The translations under genes were made by a program, and so were the position numbers. DNA of 64,000 nucleotides, from NCBI RefSeq assembly GCF_031326225.1, contig NZ_CP133720.1, forward strand, positions 4,092,001 to 4,156,000. Reading direction: 5' to 3'. Below the pieces are notes generated by a model. It saw only the letters and a list, made by a program, of their open reading frames with translations, did no database searches and was not told where the DNA came from. The stretch comes from Undibacterium cyanobacteriorum (lineage in GTDB: Bacteria; Pseudomonadota; Gammaproteobacteria; Burkholderiales; Burkholderiaceae_D). Shown here one piece after another: positions 8,135 through 16,628 of this stretch; positions within the stretch are counted from its first letter, which is position 1; each line of letters opens with the position of its first letter.

Positions 8135-9202
8135 ATGTTTAGCTTTTTCAAGAAAAAACCCGTAGAAACACCTGCCGCAGAACCGAATAAACTCGATCCA
8201 ACGCCCGTCAATCCAGTGGCCAGCAGCGTCGAAACACCAGCAACGAGCAAGGTCGAGTCTAAGATCCAAGAATCTGCCGCTGCAGAGCCAACGCCGAACA
8301 CCGAAAAGCTATCGTGGTTCAAGCGTCTCAAGCAAGGTTTGGCGAAAACCTCTTCCAACCTCACCACACTTTTCGTCGGTGCGCGCATCGATGATGATTT
8401 ATACGACGAACTCGAGGCAGCGTTATTGATGTCCGACGCCGGCGTTGAAGCAACCCTATTTTTGCTGGAGCAACTCAAACGCAAGGTCAAAGAAGAGAAG
8501 CTGACCGAGGCCGAACAGGTCAAAGCCGCCTTGAAAACCCTCTTGTGCGAGCTACTGACACCTTTGCAAAAATCATTGGAATTAGGGCGTCATCAACCCT
8601 TGGTGATGATGATATCGGGTGTCAACGGTGCAGGAAAAACCACCACCATTGGCAAACTGGCGATGCACATGCAGAAACATCAGCAATCGGTGGTGCTCGC
8701 AGCGGGCGATACCTTCCGTGCTGCTGCGCGTGAGCAATTGGCGATTTGGGGTGAACGTAACAACATCACGGTGATTGCACAAGAATCTGGCGATCCCGCA
8801 GCCGTCGCATTCGATGCGGTCAGTTCAGCAAAGGCGCGTGGCACCAATGTCGTCATGGTCGACACTGCTGGTCGTTTGCCAACGCAACTCCACTTGATGG
8901 AAGAGCTAAAGAAAATTAAACGCGTCATCGGCAAAAGCATGGACGGCGCGCCGCATGAAGTCTTGCTCGTTATCGATGGCAATACAGGGCAAAATGCGCT
9001 CGCACAAGTGAAAGCCTTTGACGATGCTCTTCAACTTAGCGGCTTGATCATTACCAAACTGGATGGAACGGCGAAAGGTGGCGTACTCGCAGCCATCGCG
9101 AAAACACGACCAATTCCTGTTTATTTTATTGGCGTTGGCGAACAAATCGAAGACTTGCAAGCATTTAATGCGCAAGAGTTCGTTGATGCTTTGTTCGATT
9201 AA
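8135..9202 (+). CDS. ftsY: Signal recognition particle receptor FtsY
   Basis: FtsY docks SRP-ribosome complexes at the inner membrane through a GTPase cycle with Ffh. This 355-residue protein begins with a basic, amphipathic MFSFFKKKP and an acidic/Ala-Pro-rich A region of about 60 residues. The N domain follows from about residue 65. The G domain shows GVNGAGKTTTIGKLA (G1), DTFRAAAREQL, DTAGRLPTQ (G3), TKLDGTAKGG (G4/G5) and GVGEQIEDLQAF near the end. It precedes ftsE and ftsX, the classic order. Confidence 0.97.
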   Translation: MFSFFKKKPVETPAAEPNKLDPTPVNPVASSVETPATSKVESKIQESAAAEPTPNTEKLSWFKRLKQGLAKTSSNLTTLFVGARIDDDLYDELEAALLMSDAGVEATLFLLEQLKRKVKEEKLTEAEQVKAALKTLLCELLTPLQKSLELGRHQPLVMMISGVNGAGKTTTIGKLAMHMQKHQQSVVLAAGDTFRAAAREQLAIWGERNNITVIAQESGDPAAVAFDAVSSAKARGTNVVMVDTAGRLPTQLHLMEELKKIKRVIGKSMDGAPHEVLLVIDGNTGQNALAQVKAFDDALQLSGLIITKLDGTAKGGVLAAIAKTRPIPVYFIGVGEQIEDLQAFNAQEFVDALFD

Positions 9203-9286
9203 GATCCACATCGAATGATGAGCATTGTCACGACATCAAACCACATCATTTTTGTTCCATGCTTTACCTGATTCAATGAGCGCACC

Positions 9287-9961
9287 ATGATTGAATTTCA
9301 GAACGTTTCCAAAACCTATGCAGGCGACATCGCCGCATTGCGTGATGTTTCATTTTCGGTCGGCGATGGCGAGCTGGTGTTCTTAGCCGGACCATCGGGC
9401 GCGGGGAAATCAACCCTGCTCAAAATGATTGCGGGTATCGAAAAACCAAGCTCCGGCGTCTTGCTTATCAATGGCCAAGACATCAGCAAGCTAGGTGCGA
9501 GTGGCATTCCCTATTTGCGACGTAAGTTAGGTTTGATCCTGCAAGGCCAAGGCCTTTTGTTGGATCGCGACGTACTCAGCAATGTGATGTTACCGATGAT
9601 CGTAATTGGGGAATCAACCGACGATGCACGCACTCGCGCCATCGCGGCACTCGAGCGTCTCAATATGCTAGACAAGGCAGATGCCTATCCTCTCGCATTA
9701 TCGGGTGGTGAACAACAGCGCGTGATGATTGCCAGAGCAATCGTCAACCGACCACAAGTCATCCTCGCGGATGAACCGACCGCTTATCTCGATCGTGACA
9801 ATGCCATGATCGTGATCGAAGCGTTGCGTGCTTTTCAGCGCTCGGGCGTGACCTGCATTATTTCCAGTCACGACGAACAATTCCTTGATCAAGCGAACCG
9901 TGTGATCTACCTCAACAAAGGTGAGGTCACTGACGCTTGGACTTCTGCAAACGCTGCATAA
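9287..9961 (+). CDS. ftsE: Cell division ATP-binding protein FtsE
   Basis: FtsE is the ATPase of the FtsEX complex, which controls peptidoglycan hydrolases at the division septum. The 224-residue protein shows Walker A GPSGAGKST at about residues 36-44, the ABC signature LSGGEQQR at about 139-146, Walker B VILADEP, and the SSHDEQ switch histidine. The length is typical. It lies 84 bases after ftsY and 32 bases before ftsX, so co-transcription is likely. Confidence 0.96.
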   Translation: MIEFQNVSKTYAGDIAALRDVSFSVGDGELVFLAGPSGAGKSTLLKMIAGIEKPSSGVLLINGQDISKLGASGIPYLRRKLGLILQGQGLLLDRDVLSNVMLPMIVIGESTDDARTRAIAALERLNMLDKADAYPLALSGGEQQRVMIARAIVNRPQVILADEPTAYLDRDNAMIVIEALRAFQRSGVTCIISSHDEQFLDQANRVIYLNKGEVTDAWTSANAA

Positions 9962-9993
9962 ATAATATTGCTATTACTGCTGCTATATCGATT

Positions 9994-10911
9994 ATGACGA
10001 ATTGGTTCCGACAACACGCTTACGCGCTCAATGGCGCTTTCAAGCATTTGCGCGCTGCGCCAGGTAACTTTCTTTTCAACGTTCTAGTGGTTGCGATTGC
10101 TTTAGCGCTCCCCATCGCAGGTTTGACGATCATCGAGAACATTCGCCCAGTAGCCTCACAGCTGTCGATTGAACCGGAAATTAGTGTCTTTCTTAAGACC
10201 GACATCAATACCGCAGATGCCGCAGCGCTCGCGACTCCGCTAAGAAAACTGCTCAAGGATAATAAAATCAATGCCAAGTTGAGCTTTGTTCCTAAAGACA
10301 AGGCCTTGTCCACCATGGAAAGCACTTCCAGCTTGGCCGAAGTATTATCAACCTTGGGTGGTAATCCCCTGCCAGACGCCTATGTCTTAGCACTCTCGAG
10401 CACCGATGCAGAGAAAGTAGACAGCATCACTGCCCAATTACGCGGCCTTGATGGTGTCGATGTGGTGCAAGTCGATTCAGCATGGGTTAAGCGTTTAGCC
10501 GCCTTGATGCATATCTTGGAACTGGCCTTGCTGTTCTTGGCTGGCACTCTCGCTGTGGTAGTGATCGTGGTCGTGTTTAATGCGACGCGCTTACAAGTCC
10601 TATCACACCACGCCGAAATCAGTGTTTGTCGCTTGTTGGGCGCCAACAATAGTTTTATTCACAAGCCTTATTACTACACCGGCGCTTTAATGGGCGTGTG
10701 TTCTGGATTGTTGGCTTTGGGCATGGTGGCACTGGCATTGCAGCCCTTGAATCAAGCCATTGCAGATTTTGCAAAATTGTACGCGTCGGAATTTCATCTC
10801 AGTCCCTTGGGCATCATTCCGAGTTTGGCATTACTCCTCATCAGCAAATTACTTGGATGGGCAGGCGCCTATCTTTCAGTTCGACGCCAACTGGCGAAAT
10901 TAGCGCTCTAG
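9994..10911 (+). CDS. ftsX: Cell division membrane protein FtsX
   Basis: FtsX is the membrane partner of FtsE and passes its ATPase cycle to periplasmic amidase activators. I place the start at the ATG at 9994 (MTNWFRQHAYAL), giving 305 residues; an earlier in-frame ATG at 9937 would run into ftsE and adds an atypical leader. One membrane helix lies near residues 25-45, then a periplasmic domain (IEPEISVFLKTDINTAD), then three further helices in the last 130 residues. The protein ends a little before a strong terminator. Confidence 0.94.
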   Translation: MTNWFRQHAYALNGAFKHLRAAPGNFLFNVLVVAIALALPIAGLTIIENIRPVASQLSIEPEISVFLKTDINTADAAALATPLRKLLKDNKINAKLSFVPKDKALSTMESTSSLAEVLSTLGGNPLPDAYVLALSSTDAEKVDSITAQLRGLDGVDVVQVDSAWVKRLAALMHILELALLFLAGTLAVVVIVVVFNATRLQVLSHHAEISVCRLLGANNSFIHKPYYYTGALMGVCSGLLALGMVALALQPLNQAIADFAKLYASEFHLSPLGIIPSLALLLISKLLGWAGAYLSVRRQLAKLAL

Positions 10912-10957
10912 GTCTGCTAAGGATCTTTATATAGCTGAATAATTCTTTACTAAAAAC

Positions 10958-10987
10958 CTGAGGCGAAACAAAGAGCCTCAGTTTTTA
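10958..10987 (+). terminator. Intrinsic terminator after ftsX
   Basis: A 7-base stem (CTGAGGC with GCCTCAG) encloses a 10-base loop and is followed by GTTTTTATTTT. An A run before the stem also allows weak activity on the other strand. It should end the ftsY-ftsE-ftsX transcript. Confidence 0.85.
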
Positions 10988-11182
10988 TTTTAGACTCCAA
11001 TGAGTTTCAATTCATTCGTCTTAGGTTCTAATCAGATTCTAAATAAGTTCCTTTCATGTCAGAGCAAAAACAAGGCATTTTTACCGTTGTTTGCCTCTTC
11101 CGCCTCCGATTTAATAGCCAGCAATTCAAGTTTTTTCCAAGAAACGTTTTATGTTTTATAAAAATCTTTCTTGTTGCTGCAC

Positions 11183-11210
11183 TTGAAAAACGGAAAAACA
11201 AACAGATTAT
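11183..11210 (+). promoter_or_regulatory. Predicted sigma-70 promoter of rpoH
   Basis: TTGAAA at 11183-11188 and GATTAT at 11205-11210 are 16 bases apart and lie about 100 bases before the rpoH start. The last base of the minus-10 box is the first base of the CIRCE element, so a bound HrcA would cover the transcription start. The boxes are called by eye. Confidence 0.5.
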
Positions 11211-11236
11211 TAGCACTCATCCCAATTGAGTGCTAA
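11210..11236. promoter_or_regulatory. CIRCE element (HrcA operator) upstream of rpoH
   Basis: The sequence is TTAGCACTC-N9-GAGTGCTAA with no mismatch to the known CIRCE consensus, including the 9-base spacer. CIRCE is the operator of the heat-shock repressor HrcA and usually sits before groESL or hrcA/dnaKJ. Here it lies 78 bases before the rpoH start and nothing else is transcribed from it. The rest of the 402-base gap between ftsX and rpoH holds the ftsX terminator and AT-rich sequence only. Confidence 0.93.
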
Positions 11237-11313
11237 TATAAGATCTTGAAGGCCTCAGGAAACATTCTGGGCCTTGCAATACAGTACGAATCTGATTGAA
11301 ATCAGGAGGAAAC

Positions 11314-12213
11314 ATGACACAAACATCAGCACAAGGCATCCTGCGTCCCTCGGACAGCACCGCTTTAGCTCTGGGGTTTACCGGCACTTTAGGCAATATC
11401 GACGCCTATATTTCGGCCGTCAATCGTTTGCCTATGCTGTCGCATGAAGAAGAAACCGATTTAGCAAATCGACTCAAAAAGAATAACGACCTGCACGCTG
11501 CGCAACAATTGGTTATGTCGCACTTGCGTTTAGTGGTCTCGATTGCTCGCGGTTACCTAGGTTACGGTTTGCCCCACGCGGATTTGATTCAAGAAGGCAA
11601 TATTGGCCTGATGAAAGCCGTTAAACGTTTTGATCCAGACCAAGGTGTGCGCCTAGTCTCCTATGCCATGCATTGGATCAAGGCCGAAATGCATGAGTAC
11701 ATCTTGAAGAACTGGCGTTTGGTCAAAGTTGCGACAACCAAAGCCCAACGTAAATTGTTCTTCAACTTGCGCAGCAATAAAGAAGGTTTGGATGCCATGA
11801 CGCCATCTCAAATCGATAGTCTCGCGGAAAAACTCGATGTGAAGCGCGAAGATGTCATCGAAATGGAAATGCGTTTGTCTGGTCGTGACGTGGCACTTGA
11901 TGGTTCGAGTGACGACGAAGACGAAAAATTCGCCCCGATCGCCTATTTGAAGACGGATGCAGAAGAGCCGACCAACATCATCGAAGCGCAGCAATATGAT
12001 CGTTTGCAAAGTGAAGGTTTGGAATCCGCTCTGGCAAAATTGGATCCTCGTTCACGCCACATTATCGAATCACGCTGGTTGAAAAATGATGATGGTTCAG
12101 GTGCGACCTTGCACGAGCTCGCCGATGAATATGGTGTTTCTGCAGAACGTATTCGTCAAATTGAAAGTGCAGCTTTAAAGAAGATGAAAACTGCTTTAAT
12201 CAGCTTCAACTAA
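11314..12213 (+). CDS. rpoH: RNA polymerase heat-shock sigma factor (sigma-32)
   Basis: RpoH directs RNA polymerase to heat-shock promoters. The ATG at 11314 is chosen because a perfect AGGAGG lies at 11304-11309; an upstream in-frame TTG at 11296 would overlap that ribosome site. The 299-residue protein has region 2 (GNIGLMKAVKRFDPDQGVRL, SYAMHWIKAEM), the RpoH box QRKLFFNLR that separates sigma-32 from other sigma factors, and a region 4 helix-turn-helix (LHELADEYGVSAERIRQIE). A CIRCE element just upstream suggests HrcA control in addition to protein-level control. Confidence 0.97.
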   Translation: MTQTSAQGILRPSDSTALALGFTGTLGNIDAYISAVNRLPMLSHEEETDLANRLKKNNDLHAAQQLVMSHLRLVVSIARGYLGYGLPHADLIQEGNIGLMKAVKRFDPDQGVRLVSYAMHWIKAEMHEYILKNWRLVKVATTKAQRKLFFNLRSNKEGLDAMTPSQIDSLAEKLDVKREDVIEMEMRLSGRDVALDGSSDDEDEKFAPIAYLKTDAEEPTNIIEAQQYDRLQSEGLESALAKLDPRSRHIIESRWLKNDDGSGATLHELADEYGVSAERIRQIESAALKKMKTALISFN

Positions 12214-12236
12214 ACCAGCGCATTAGCAAACAAAAA

Positions 12237-12264
12237 CGGCACTTTCAAAGTGCCGTTTTTTATT
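12237..12264. terminator. Bidirectional terminator between rpoH and the SCO gene
   Basis: A 7-base stem (CGGCACT with AGTGCCG) with loop TTCAA is flanked by an A run on the left and a T run on the right. It can stop rpoH on the plus strand and the cox/SCO transcript on the minus strand. Confidence 0.88.
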
Positions 12265-12299
12265 TTCAGTATTGCTTTCTATTCGAAATCGCAAGCAGT

Positions 12300-12920
12300 C
12301 TATTGCAGCAGCAATTTCACGTCATGGGTGATGGCCTCAGACTTCTGGCCATAAGCGACATACAATCGCAATCTTCCTTCAGGATCAAAGACGTAACTCG
12401 CCGCTGTATGATCCATCGTGTAACTGTCTGGCGTCTTACCTGGGCTTTTTTGATAGAAAGCTTTAAAATCTTTAACAACCTTTTGAGTATCTTCAAGACT
12501 GCCGCGCAAACCTAAAAACCGCTTATCAAAATTCGGCACATAACTCGCCAATAATTCTTGCGTATCGCGTTCAGGATCAATCGTAATAAACAAAACTTGC
12601 ACACGCTCTGCTTGCGGCCCCAGCTGCTTCATCACATTCGCCATTTCCACCATGGTGGTTGGGCAAAAGTCAGGGCACTGGGTGTAGCCAAAAAAGACGA
12701 TCACCGCTTTCCCTTTAAAATCTTTGAGAGTCCGCGTCTTACCATATTGATCAGTGAGACTGAAGTCCTTCACATAATCGAGTCCCGTCAGATCCGTATT
12801 CAGAAATGCTTCATTGGCTTTCTTCGCACCATTTTGATCACAGGCACTTAGGAAAATACTCAGCACCAAAGCAGTTGCCAAGCCCATGAACCTCAAACCA
12901 CCGCGAAGAGTAGATGTCAT
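12300..12920 (-). CDS. SCO1/SenC/PrrC family copper chaperone lipoprotein
   Basis: SCO proteins deliver copper to the CuA site of cytochrome c oxidase and act as thiol reductants. From the ATG at 12920 (MTSTLRGGLRFMG) the protein has 206 residues; a longer frame runs back into ctaB and is not used. A lipobox LSAC near residue 26 predicts a periplasmic lipoprotein. The copper ligands CPDFC (CxxxC) and the later histidine in YTMDHTAASYVFDP are present. It closes the minus-strand cox assembly run, one base after ctaB. Confidence 0.93.
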   Translation of the reverse strand: MTSTLRGGLRFMGLATALVLSIFLSACDQNGAKKANEAFLNTDLTGLDYVKDFSLTDQYGKTRTLKDFKGKAVIVFFGYTQCPDFCPTTMVEMANVMKQLGPQAERVQVLFITIDPERDTQELLASYVPNFDKRFLGLRGSLEDTQKVVKDFKAFYQKSPGKTPDSYTMDHTAASYVFDPEGRLRLYVAYGQKSEAITHDVKLLLQ

Positions 12921-12921
12921 A

Positions 12922-13806
12922 TTAGAACCGTATGTAATGATCAACCAGTAAGGCCAAGAAGAGCAGTGACAGATAAACGATAGAGAACGTGAAAGTCTTA
13001 CGTGCCAATAGATCATCATAGTGACGATATATTCGCCATGCATACCACAAGAACCCGATACCTAGAATGATGGCACTCACCAAATAAATCAAGCCACTCA
13101 TGTGAATTGCATAAGGCAACATGGTGGTTGCGAACAATGCGATGGTGTACAACCAAATATGAAAGCGCGTAAATTCTGGACCGTGCGTCACAGGTAACAT
13201 CGGCAAACCGGATTTAGCATAGTCATCGCGACGATACATAGCCAAGGCCCAAAAATGCGGTGGCGTCCAAACGAAGATGATGAGAACTAGCAGCCAAGCT
13301 TGCTTAGGTACGTCATCAGCGATTGCCGCCCATCCGAGTGCAGGAGGCATGGCACCCGACAAGCCGCCGATCACGATATTTTGCGGTGTCGCTGGCTTCA
13401 AAATGATGGTGTAAATGACGGCATAGCCAACGAAAGTGACGAAGGTCAGCCACATGGTCAATGCGTTAACAAAAAAGTATAAGATCGCCATTCCCAAACC
13501 GCCGATCAGCAGCGAGAACACGATGATTTGCTTTTCACTGATTTCGCCTTGCGCGCTCGGGCGGCGAGCCGTGCGTGCCATGCGCGCATCAATTTCTCGT
13601 TCCACCAAACAGTTGACCGCAAAGGCCGCACCAGCAAGCAACCATATCCCTGCGGTCGCGGCAAGTACGATACGCCAATCAGGCAATGTCGGGGTTGCCA
13701 AGAACATACCGATCACGGCACAAAATACCGCCAATTGGGTAACCCTAGGCTTGGTCAAAGCTAAGTACTGTGCCAAACGACTAGAAGTGGGAAGAGATGT
13801 GCTCAT
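12922..13806 (-). CDS. ctaB: Protoheme IX farnesyltransferase (heme O synthase)
   Basis: CtaB adds a farnesyl group to heme B to make heme O, the first step towards heme A. This 294-residue inner-membrane UbiA-type prenyltransferase has about nine membrane helices. The catalytic region NCLVEREIDARMARTARRP lies near residues 65-83, and a second conserved segment (RRDDYAKSGLPMLPVTHG) near 207-224. It follows ctaA by two bases and precedes SCO by one base, consistent with one transcript. Confidence 0.96.
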   Translation of the reverse strand: MSTSLPTSSRLAQYLALTKPRVTQLAVFCAVIGMFLATPTLPDWRIVLAATAGIWLLAGAAFAVNCLVEREIDARMARTARRPSAQGEISEKQIIVFSLLIGGLGMAILYFFVNALTMWLTFVTFVGYAVIYTIILKPATPQNIVIGGLSGAMPPALGWAAIADDVPKQAWLLVLIIFVWTPPHFWALAMYRRDDYAKSGLPMLPVTHGPEFTRFHIWLYTIALFATTMLPYAIHMSGLIYLVSAIILGIGFLWYAWRIYRHYDDLLARKTFTFSIVYLSLLFLALLVDHYIRF

Positions 13807-13808
13807 GT

Positions 13809-14939
13809 TTAGGCTGCTTGTGCTGAACTGCTGTAACGAACCCGATAGTTTATCATGGTCAGCATCAGCACGAGCATGGCGGCACCTGCATTATGTAAGA
13901 CTGCGAGTGCGAGAGGCCAATTGAAGTACACCGTTCCGACACCGGTCAAGAATTGCAAGAGGAGCACTGCAAGCACCTGGTTTCCCAAGATCTTCAAATG
14001 CGGTTCCGACCGCAGTATCATCGCAAGGCTTCCGACAGCAAAAATCGCCACCCAAGCAAAACTGCGGTGGACCCACTGTATAGTAACCAGGGCACTATAA
14101 GGCAGATATTCACCTTCAGCGGTTTGGCCTAACTTACGCCAGAGATGAAAGGCGTGTTCCCAATCGAGATCGGGAAGCAAAACGCCATTGCAGGTCGGAT
14201 ACCCAGTACAAGCAAGCGCAGCATAATTCGTACTTACCCAGCCGCCGAATCCAATCTGCATCCACAACAATACAAACGCGACAGGCGCCAGAATCCGCAA
14301 TACGCTAGCTCGATGCGTAAGCTTGATGAGTGATGTTTGTTCACGCTCCAAAGACCACACCAAAAGCGACAATAAACCGAGACCCAAAAGCAAATGCGTC
14401 GTGACGATGATGGGCTGCAATTTAAGGGTGACGGTCCAGGCACCAAAGGCGCCTTGCAAGCAGACAAAAAATAGGAGAAAGCTCGCCATCCAAGGACTGC
14501 GTTTCGGCTGTTTTGAAGCAGCAAACTGAGCGTGTCGATTTTGATACCACATACGCCAAGCAACAATCACTTGGGCCACGATCAACATCCCTACTGCCAT
14601 GGCGAGATAGCGATGGATCATTTCTATCCACGCCTTAGCGACTGTGACTGGACCGTGTGGCAAGGCCGCCTCGGCAGCTTTAATTTCTTCATGCGCCAGC
14701 AAAGGATTCATTTCACTATAACAACCGGGCCAATCCGGGCATCCGAGCCCGGAGTCAGTCAAACGTGTGAAACCGCCGAAAACGATCAGGTCGAAGGTCA
14801 AGAAAACAGTCACCGCAATCAATTTGCGATATTTGTTGGTATCTTTAGAGCGCCACACCACCCACAGCGCAATGGATCCTAAGGCAAAGCCAACAGCCAA
14901 TAGGGCGAGCGCTAAAACAAGCTTATCTATCATGATCAA
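13809..14939 (-). CDS. ctaA: Heme A synthase
   Basis: CtaA oxidises the C8 methyl of heme O to a formyl group, giving heme A for the oxidase. The 376-residue protein has eight membrane helices in two similar halves. The first half contains TRLTDSGLGCPDWPGCYSE and EMIHRYLAM, and the second WVHRSFAW and LHNAGA, which provide the conserved heme-ligand histidines. Cysteine pairs in the periplasmic loops (GCPDWPGC, CTGYPTC) are conserved in this type. The start overlaps the stop of the preceding gene by four bases. Confidence 0.96.
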   Translation of the reverse strand: MIMIDKLVLALALLAVGFALGSIALWVVWRSKDTNKYRKLIAVTVFLTFDLIVFGGFTRLTDSGLGCPDWPGCYSEMNPLLAHEEIKAAEAALPHGPVTVAKAWIEMIHRYLAMAVGMLIVAQVIVAWRMWYQNRHAQFAASKQPKRSPWMASFLLFFVCLQGAFGAWTVTLKLQPIIVTTHLLLGLGLLSLLVWSLEREQTSLIKLTHRASVLRILAPVAFVLLWMQIGFGGWVSTNYAALACTGYPTCNGVLLPDLDWEHAFHLWRKLGQTAEGEYLPYSALVTIQWVHRSFAWVAIFAVGSLAMILRSEPHLKILGNQVLAVLLLQFLTGVGTVYFNWPLALAVLHNAGAAMLVLMLTMINYRVRYSSSAQAA

Positions 14940-15529
14940 CCGATCGCCGATGCTTTCAAGAGTTTTGAAATATCTTTTTTGATCTTATTGGGGTCTGCAT
15001 CTTTCGGATAGCGCATCATCAGATTTCCCAATGGATCGATCAGATAAATATGATCATAGACGGTGGTGCCTGCTTCGACCGGCAACCACTTTTCAAGCGC
15101 CGCTTGATTCACACGCAGAAAACGGGTTCCTGCGATTCCCTCTTGCAATTTGACATCTGGTGTCGCCTCATCAGTGATGAGCCAAACACGTTCAATACGC
15201 TCACGCTCTTTGCCCTGTGCTGTGCGTAGCTGGCGCATGTCATACAACTTCTTTTGGCAGGCCGATTCACAAGCAGCACGATCGATCTGGAGCATGATCC
15301 ACTTACCTTTGAAGTCACTGAGTTCTTGCGACTTCCCCTCTAAGTTTTTACCAGCGAGCTGTGGCATCGGAAATTGACGCGGATCTAACAGGCTGCCGTA
15401 ATTGGTACGGCTCTCTGGCTTAATGACATAGTAGGTAAAATAAGACGCAATCAAGGGAGAAGCGCAAACCGCGATAATAAGAAGAAGCTTCCAGCGTCCA
15501 CTGCGTTGTTTATTTGGTGTGTTTTCCAC
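14936..15529 (-). CDS. SCO-like membrane-anchored thioredoxin-fold protein of the cox cluster
   Basis: This 197-residue protein has one N-terminal membrane helix (LLLIIAVCASPLIASYFTYYVI) and a periplasmic thioredoxin-like domain. A CxxxC motif (CESAC) sits where SCO proteins have their copper-binding pair, after GKWIMLQIDRAA. The later segment YDHIYLIDPLGNLMMRYP fits the SCO fold, and TVYDH may supply a histidine. In Burkholderiales genomes an uncharacterised gene of this type lies between SURF1 and ctaA. A copper or redox role in oxidase assembly is inferred. Confidence 0.75.
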   Translation of the reverse strand: MENTPNKQRSGRWKLLLIIAVCASPLIASYFTYYVIKPESRTNYGSLLDPRQFPMPQLAGKNLEGKSQELSDFKGKWIMLQIDRAACESACQKKLYDMRQLRTAQGKERERIERVWLITDEATPDVKLQEGIAGTRFLRVNQAALEKWLPVEAGTTVYDHIYLIDPLGNLMMRYPKDADPNKIKKDISKLLKASAIG

Positions 15530-16226
15530 GTCGAATTCCTGTTACAACAAAAAATAAGAAAGCCATGACAGTTAGGCCGTACCATTGAAATGCATAGGCC
15601 CTGTGCTTATCAGCTCCATTCGATGGCACTGGCCAGTCGCGCTGCAGGCCCTCACCTTGAGTCGAGGTTTGCTCAAGGACCCATTCTGGCATATCAAGCT
15701 TTAGGGTGGCGGCAACCTCGGCCGATGACAGATTCTGCAAAATACTTCCTGGCGTGATGATCTCATCCGCCCCCAATTGCATCGAGCGATCTAGATGCTG
15801 TCTTACAATACCCGCGATTTCAATTTCACCATTTGGTATTTCAAGACGCGGTATTTTAGTGCGTTCCTTGAGATCGCGCTGAAACCAACCTCGTGCCACC
15901 AGCACCGCCTTATTTGACTCAGAAAGTTGGAAAGGCATCAGTGCAACCATGCCCACCTTGCCATTCATTGGGCGATTATCTAGATACAAAGGCCACTGTT
16001 GAATGAACTGCCCTCGTAGATGGATACGCTGAAAAGCACGGGGCATTGTGAGTTGGTTTGCATCGATCAATGCGCTAGGCAATTTCGCCTGTTGCTCGAT
16101 TTGAAGCGCGATGTTTTCTTTCTCCTGCGCCCGACGAGTTTGCCAATTGCCAAGCATAATTCCAGCAATGCACACGATGATGGTCGCGAGCAGAGGTAAA
16201 GTTCGGGAGAAAATTTGCTTTAGCAT
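15510..16226 (-). CDS. SURF1 family cytochrome oxidase biogenesis protein
   Basis: SURF1 proteins help insert heme A into oxidase subunit I. The 238-residue protein shows the family pattern of two membrane helices, near residues 10-28 and 213-231, with a periplasmic domain between. Conserved segments include LGNWQTRRAQEK near residue 26, LRGQFIQQWPLYLDNRPMNGKVG, VLVARGWFQRD, and HRAYAFQWYGLTVMA at the end. It overlaps the next gene by 20 bases. Confidence 0.93.
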   Translation of the reverse strand: MLKQIFSRTLPLLATIIVCIAGIMLGNWQTRRAQEKENIALQIEQQAKLPSALIDANQLTMPRAFQRIHLRGQFIQQWPLYLDNRPMNGKVGMVALMPFQLSESNKAVLVARGWFQRDLKERTKIPRLEIPNGEIEIAGIVRQHLDRSMQLGADEIITPGSILQNLSSAEVAATLKLDMPEWVLEQTSTQGEGLQRDWPVPSNGADKHRAYAFQWYGLTVMAFLFFVVTGIRRGKHTK

Positions 16227-16257
16227 TACAATGTTGGTTTTACTGAGGGTTACATGT

Positions 16258-16458
16258 ATGAAGATTCTGGTCGGCTTAGCGTTTATTCTTATTTTCTTAA
16301 GTCTTGGCTCCGCCCTGCTTTATATGATGAAAGACAAAGGACGCAGTAATCGCACTGTCAAAGCACTTGCCTTTCGGGTTGGCTTCTCGATTTCTCTTTT
16401 CTTGTTGATCTTACTGGCTAACCACTTCGGTCTAGTACACCCCACCGGCATTCGATAA
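16258..16458 (+). CDS. DUF2909 family twin-helix membrane protein
   Basis: This 66-residue protein (start MKILVGLAFILIF) has two membrane helices at about residues 3-23 and 40-58 joined by a short basic loop MMKDKGRSNRTVKAL. The pattern matches the DUF2909 family found inside betaproteobacterial and gammaproteobacterial cox clusters. It is the only plus-strand gene within the minus-strand cox locus and has its own GAGGG ribosome site. A role in oxidase biogenesis is suggested only by position. Confidence 0.8.
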   Translation: MKILVGLAFILIFLSLGSALLYMMKDKGRSNRTVKALAFRVGFSISLFLLILLANHFGLVHPTGIR

Positions 16459-16581
16459 GATGAGATCTTCGCTTGAAAAGAATCGGACGACGGAACTGTT
16501 TAGAACTGCCACCTCGCGATCTCGTTCGATTTTAGGAATTTCGGCCAAGAACTAAAAACCTAGATCACTTCAAAACGCATT

Positions 16582-16612
16582 AAAAAAAGCCGCACAAAGT
16601 GCGGCTTTTTTT
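16582..16612. terminator. Bidirectional terminator between coxC and the DUF2909 gene
   Basis: A 7-base GC-rich stem (GCCGCAC with GTGCGGC) with an AAA loop is flanked by seven A on the left and seven T on the right. It can stop coxC from the right and the DUF2909 gene from the left, so the cox structural genes and the assembly genes beyond are likely separate transcripts. Confidence 0.9.
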
Positions 16613-16628
16613 ACGAGTCTCCGTAGGC

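Noticed and set aside
9937..9993. Upstream ATG for ftsX that overlaps ftsE
   Set aside because: The added residues MDFCKRCINNIAITAAIS do not fit FtsX, and the ATG at 9994 opens the conserved N-terminus.
11296..11313. Upstream TTG start for rpoH
   Set aside because: It would place the ribosome site AGGAGG inside the coding region; the ATG at 11314 has ideal spacing.
12921..13043. N-terminal extension of the SCO protein
   Set aside because: It lies wholly inside ctaB, and the ATG at 12920 gives a proper lipoprotein signal.
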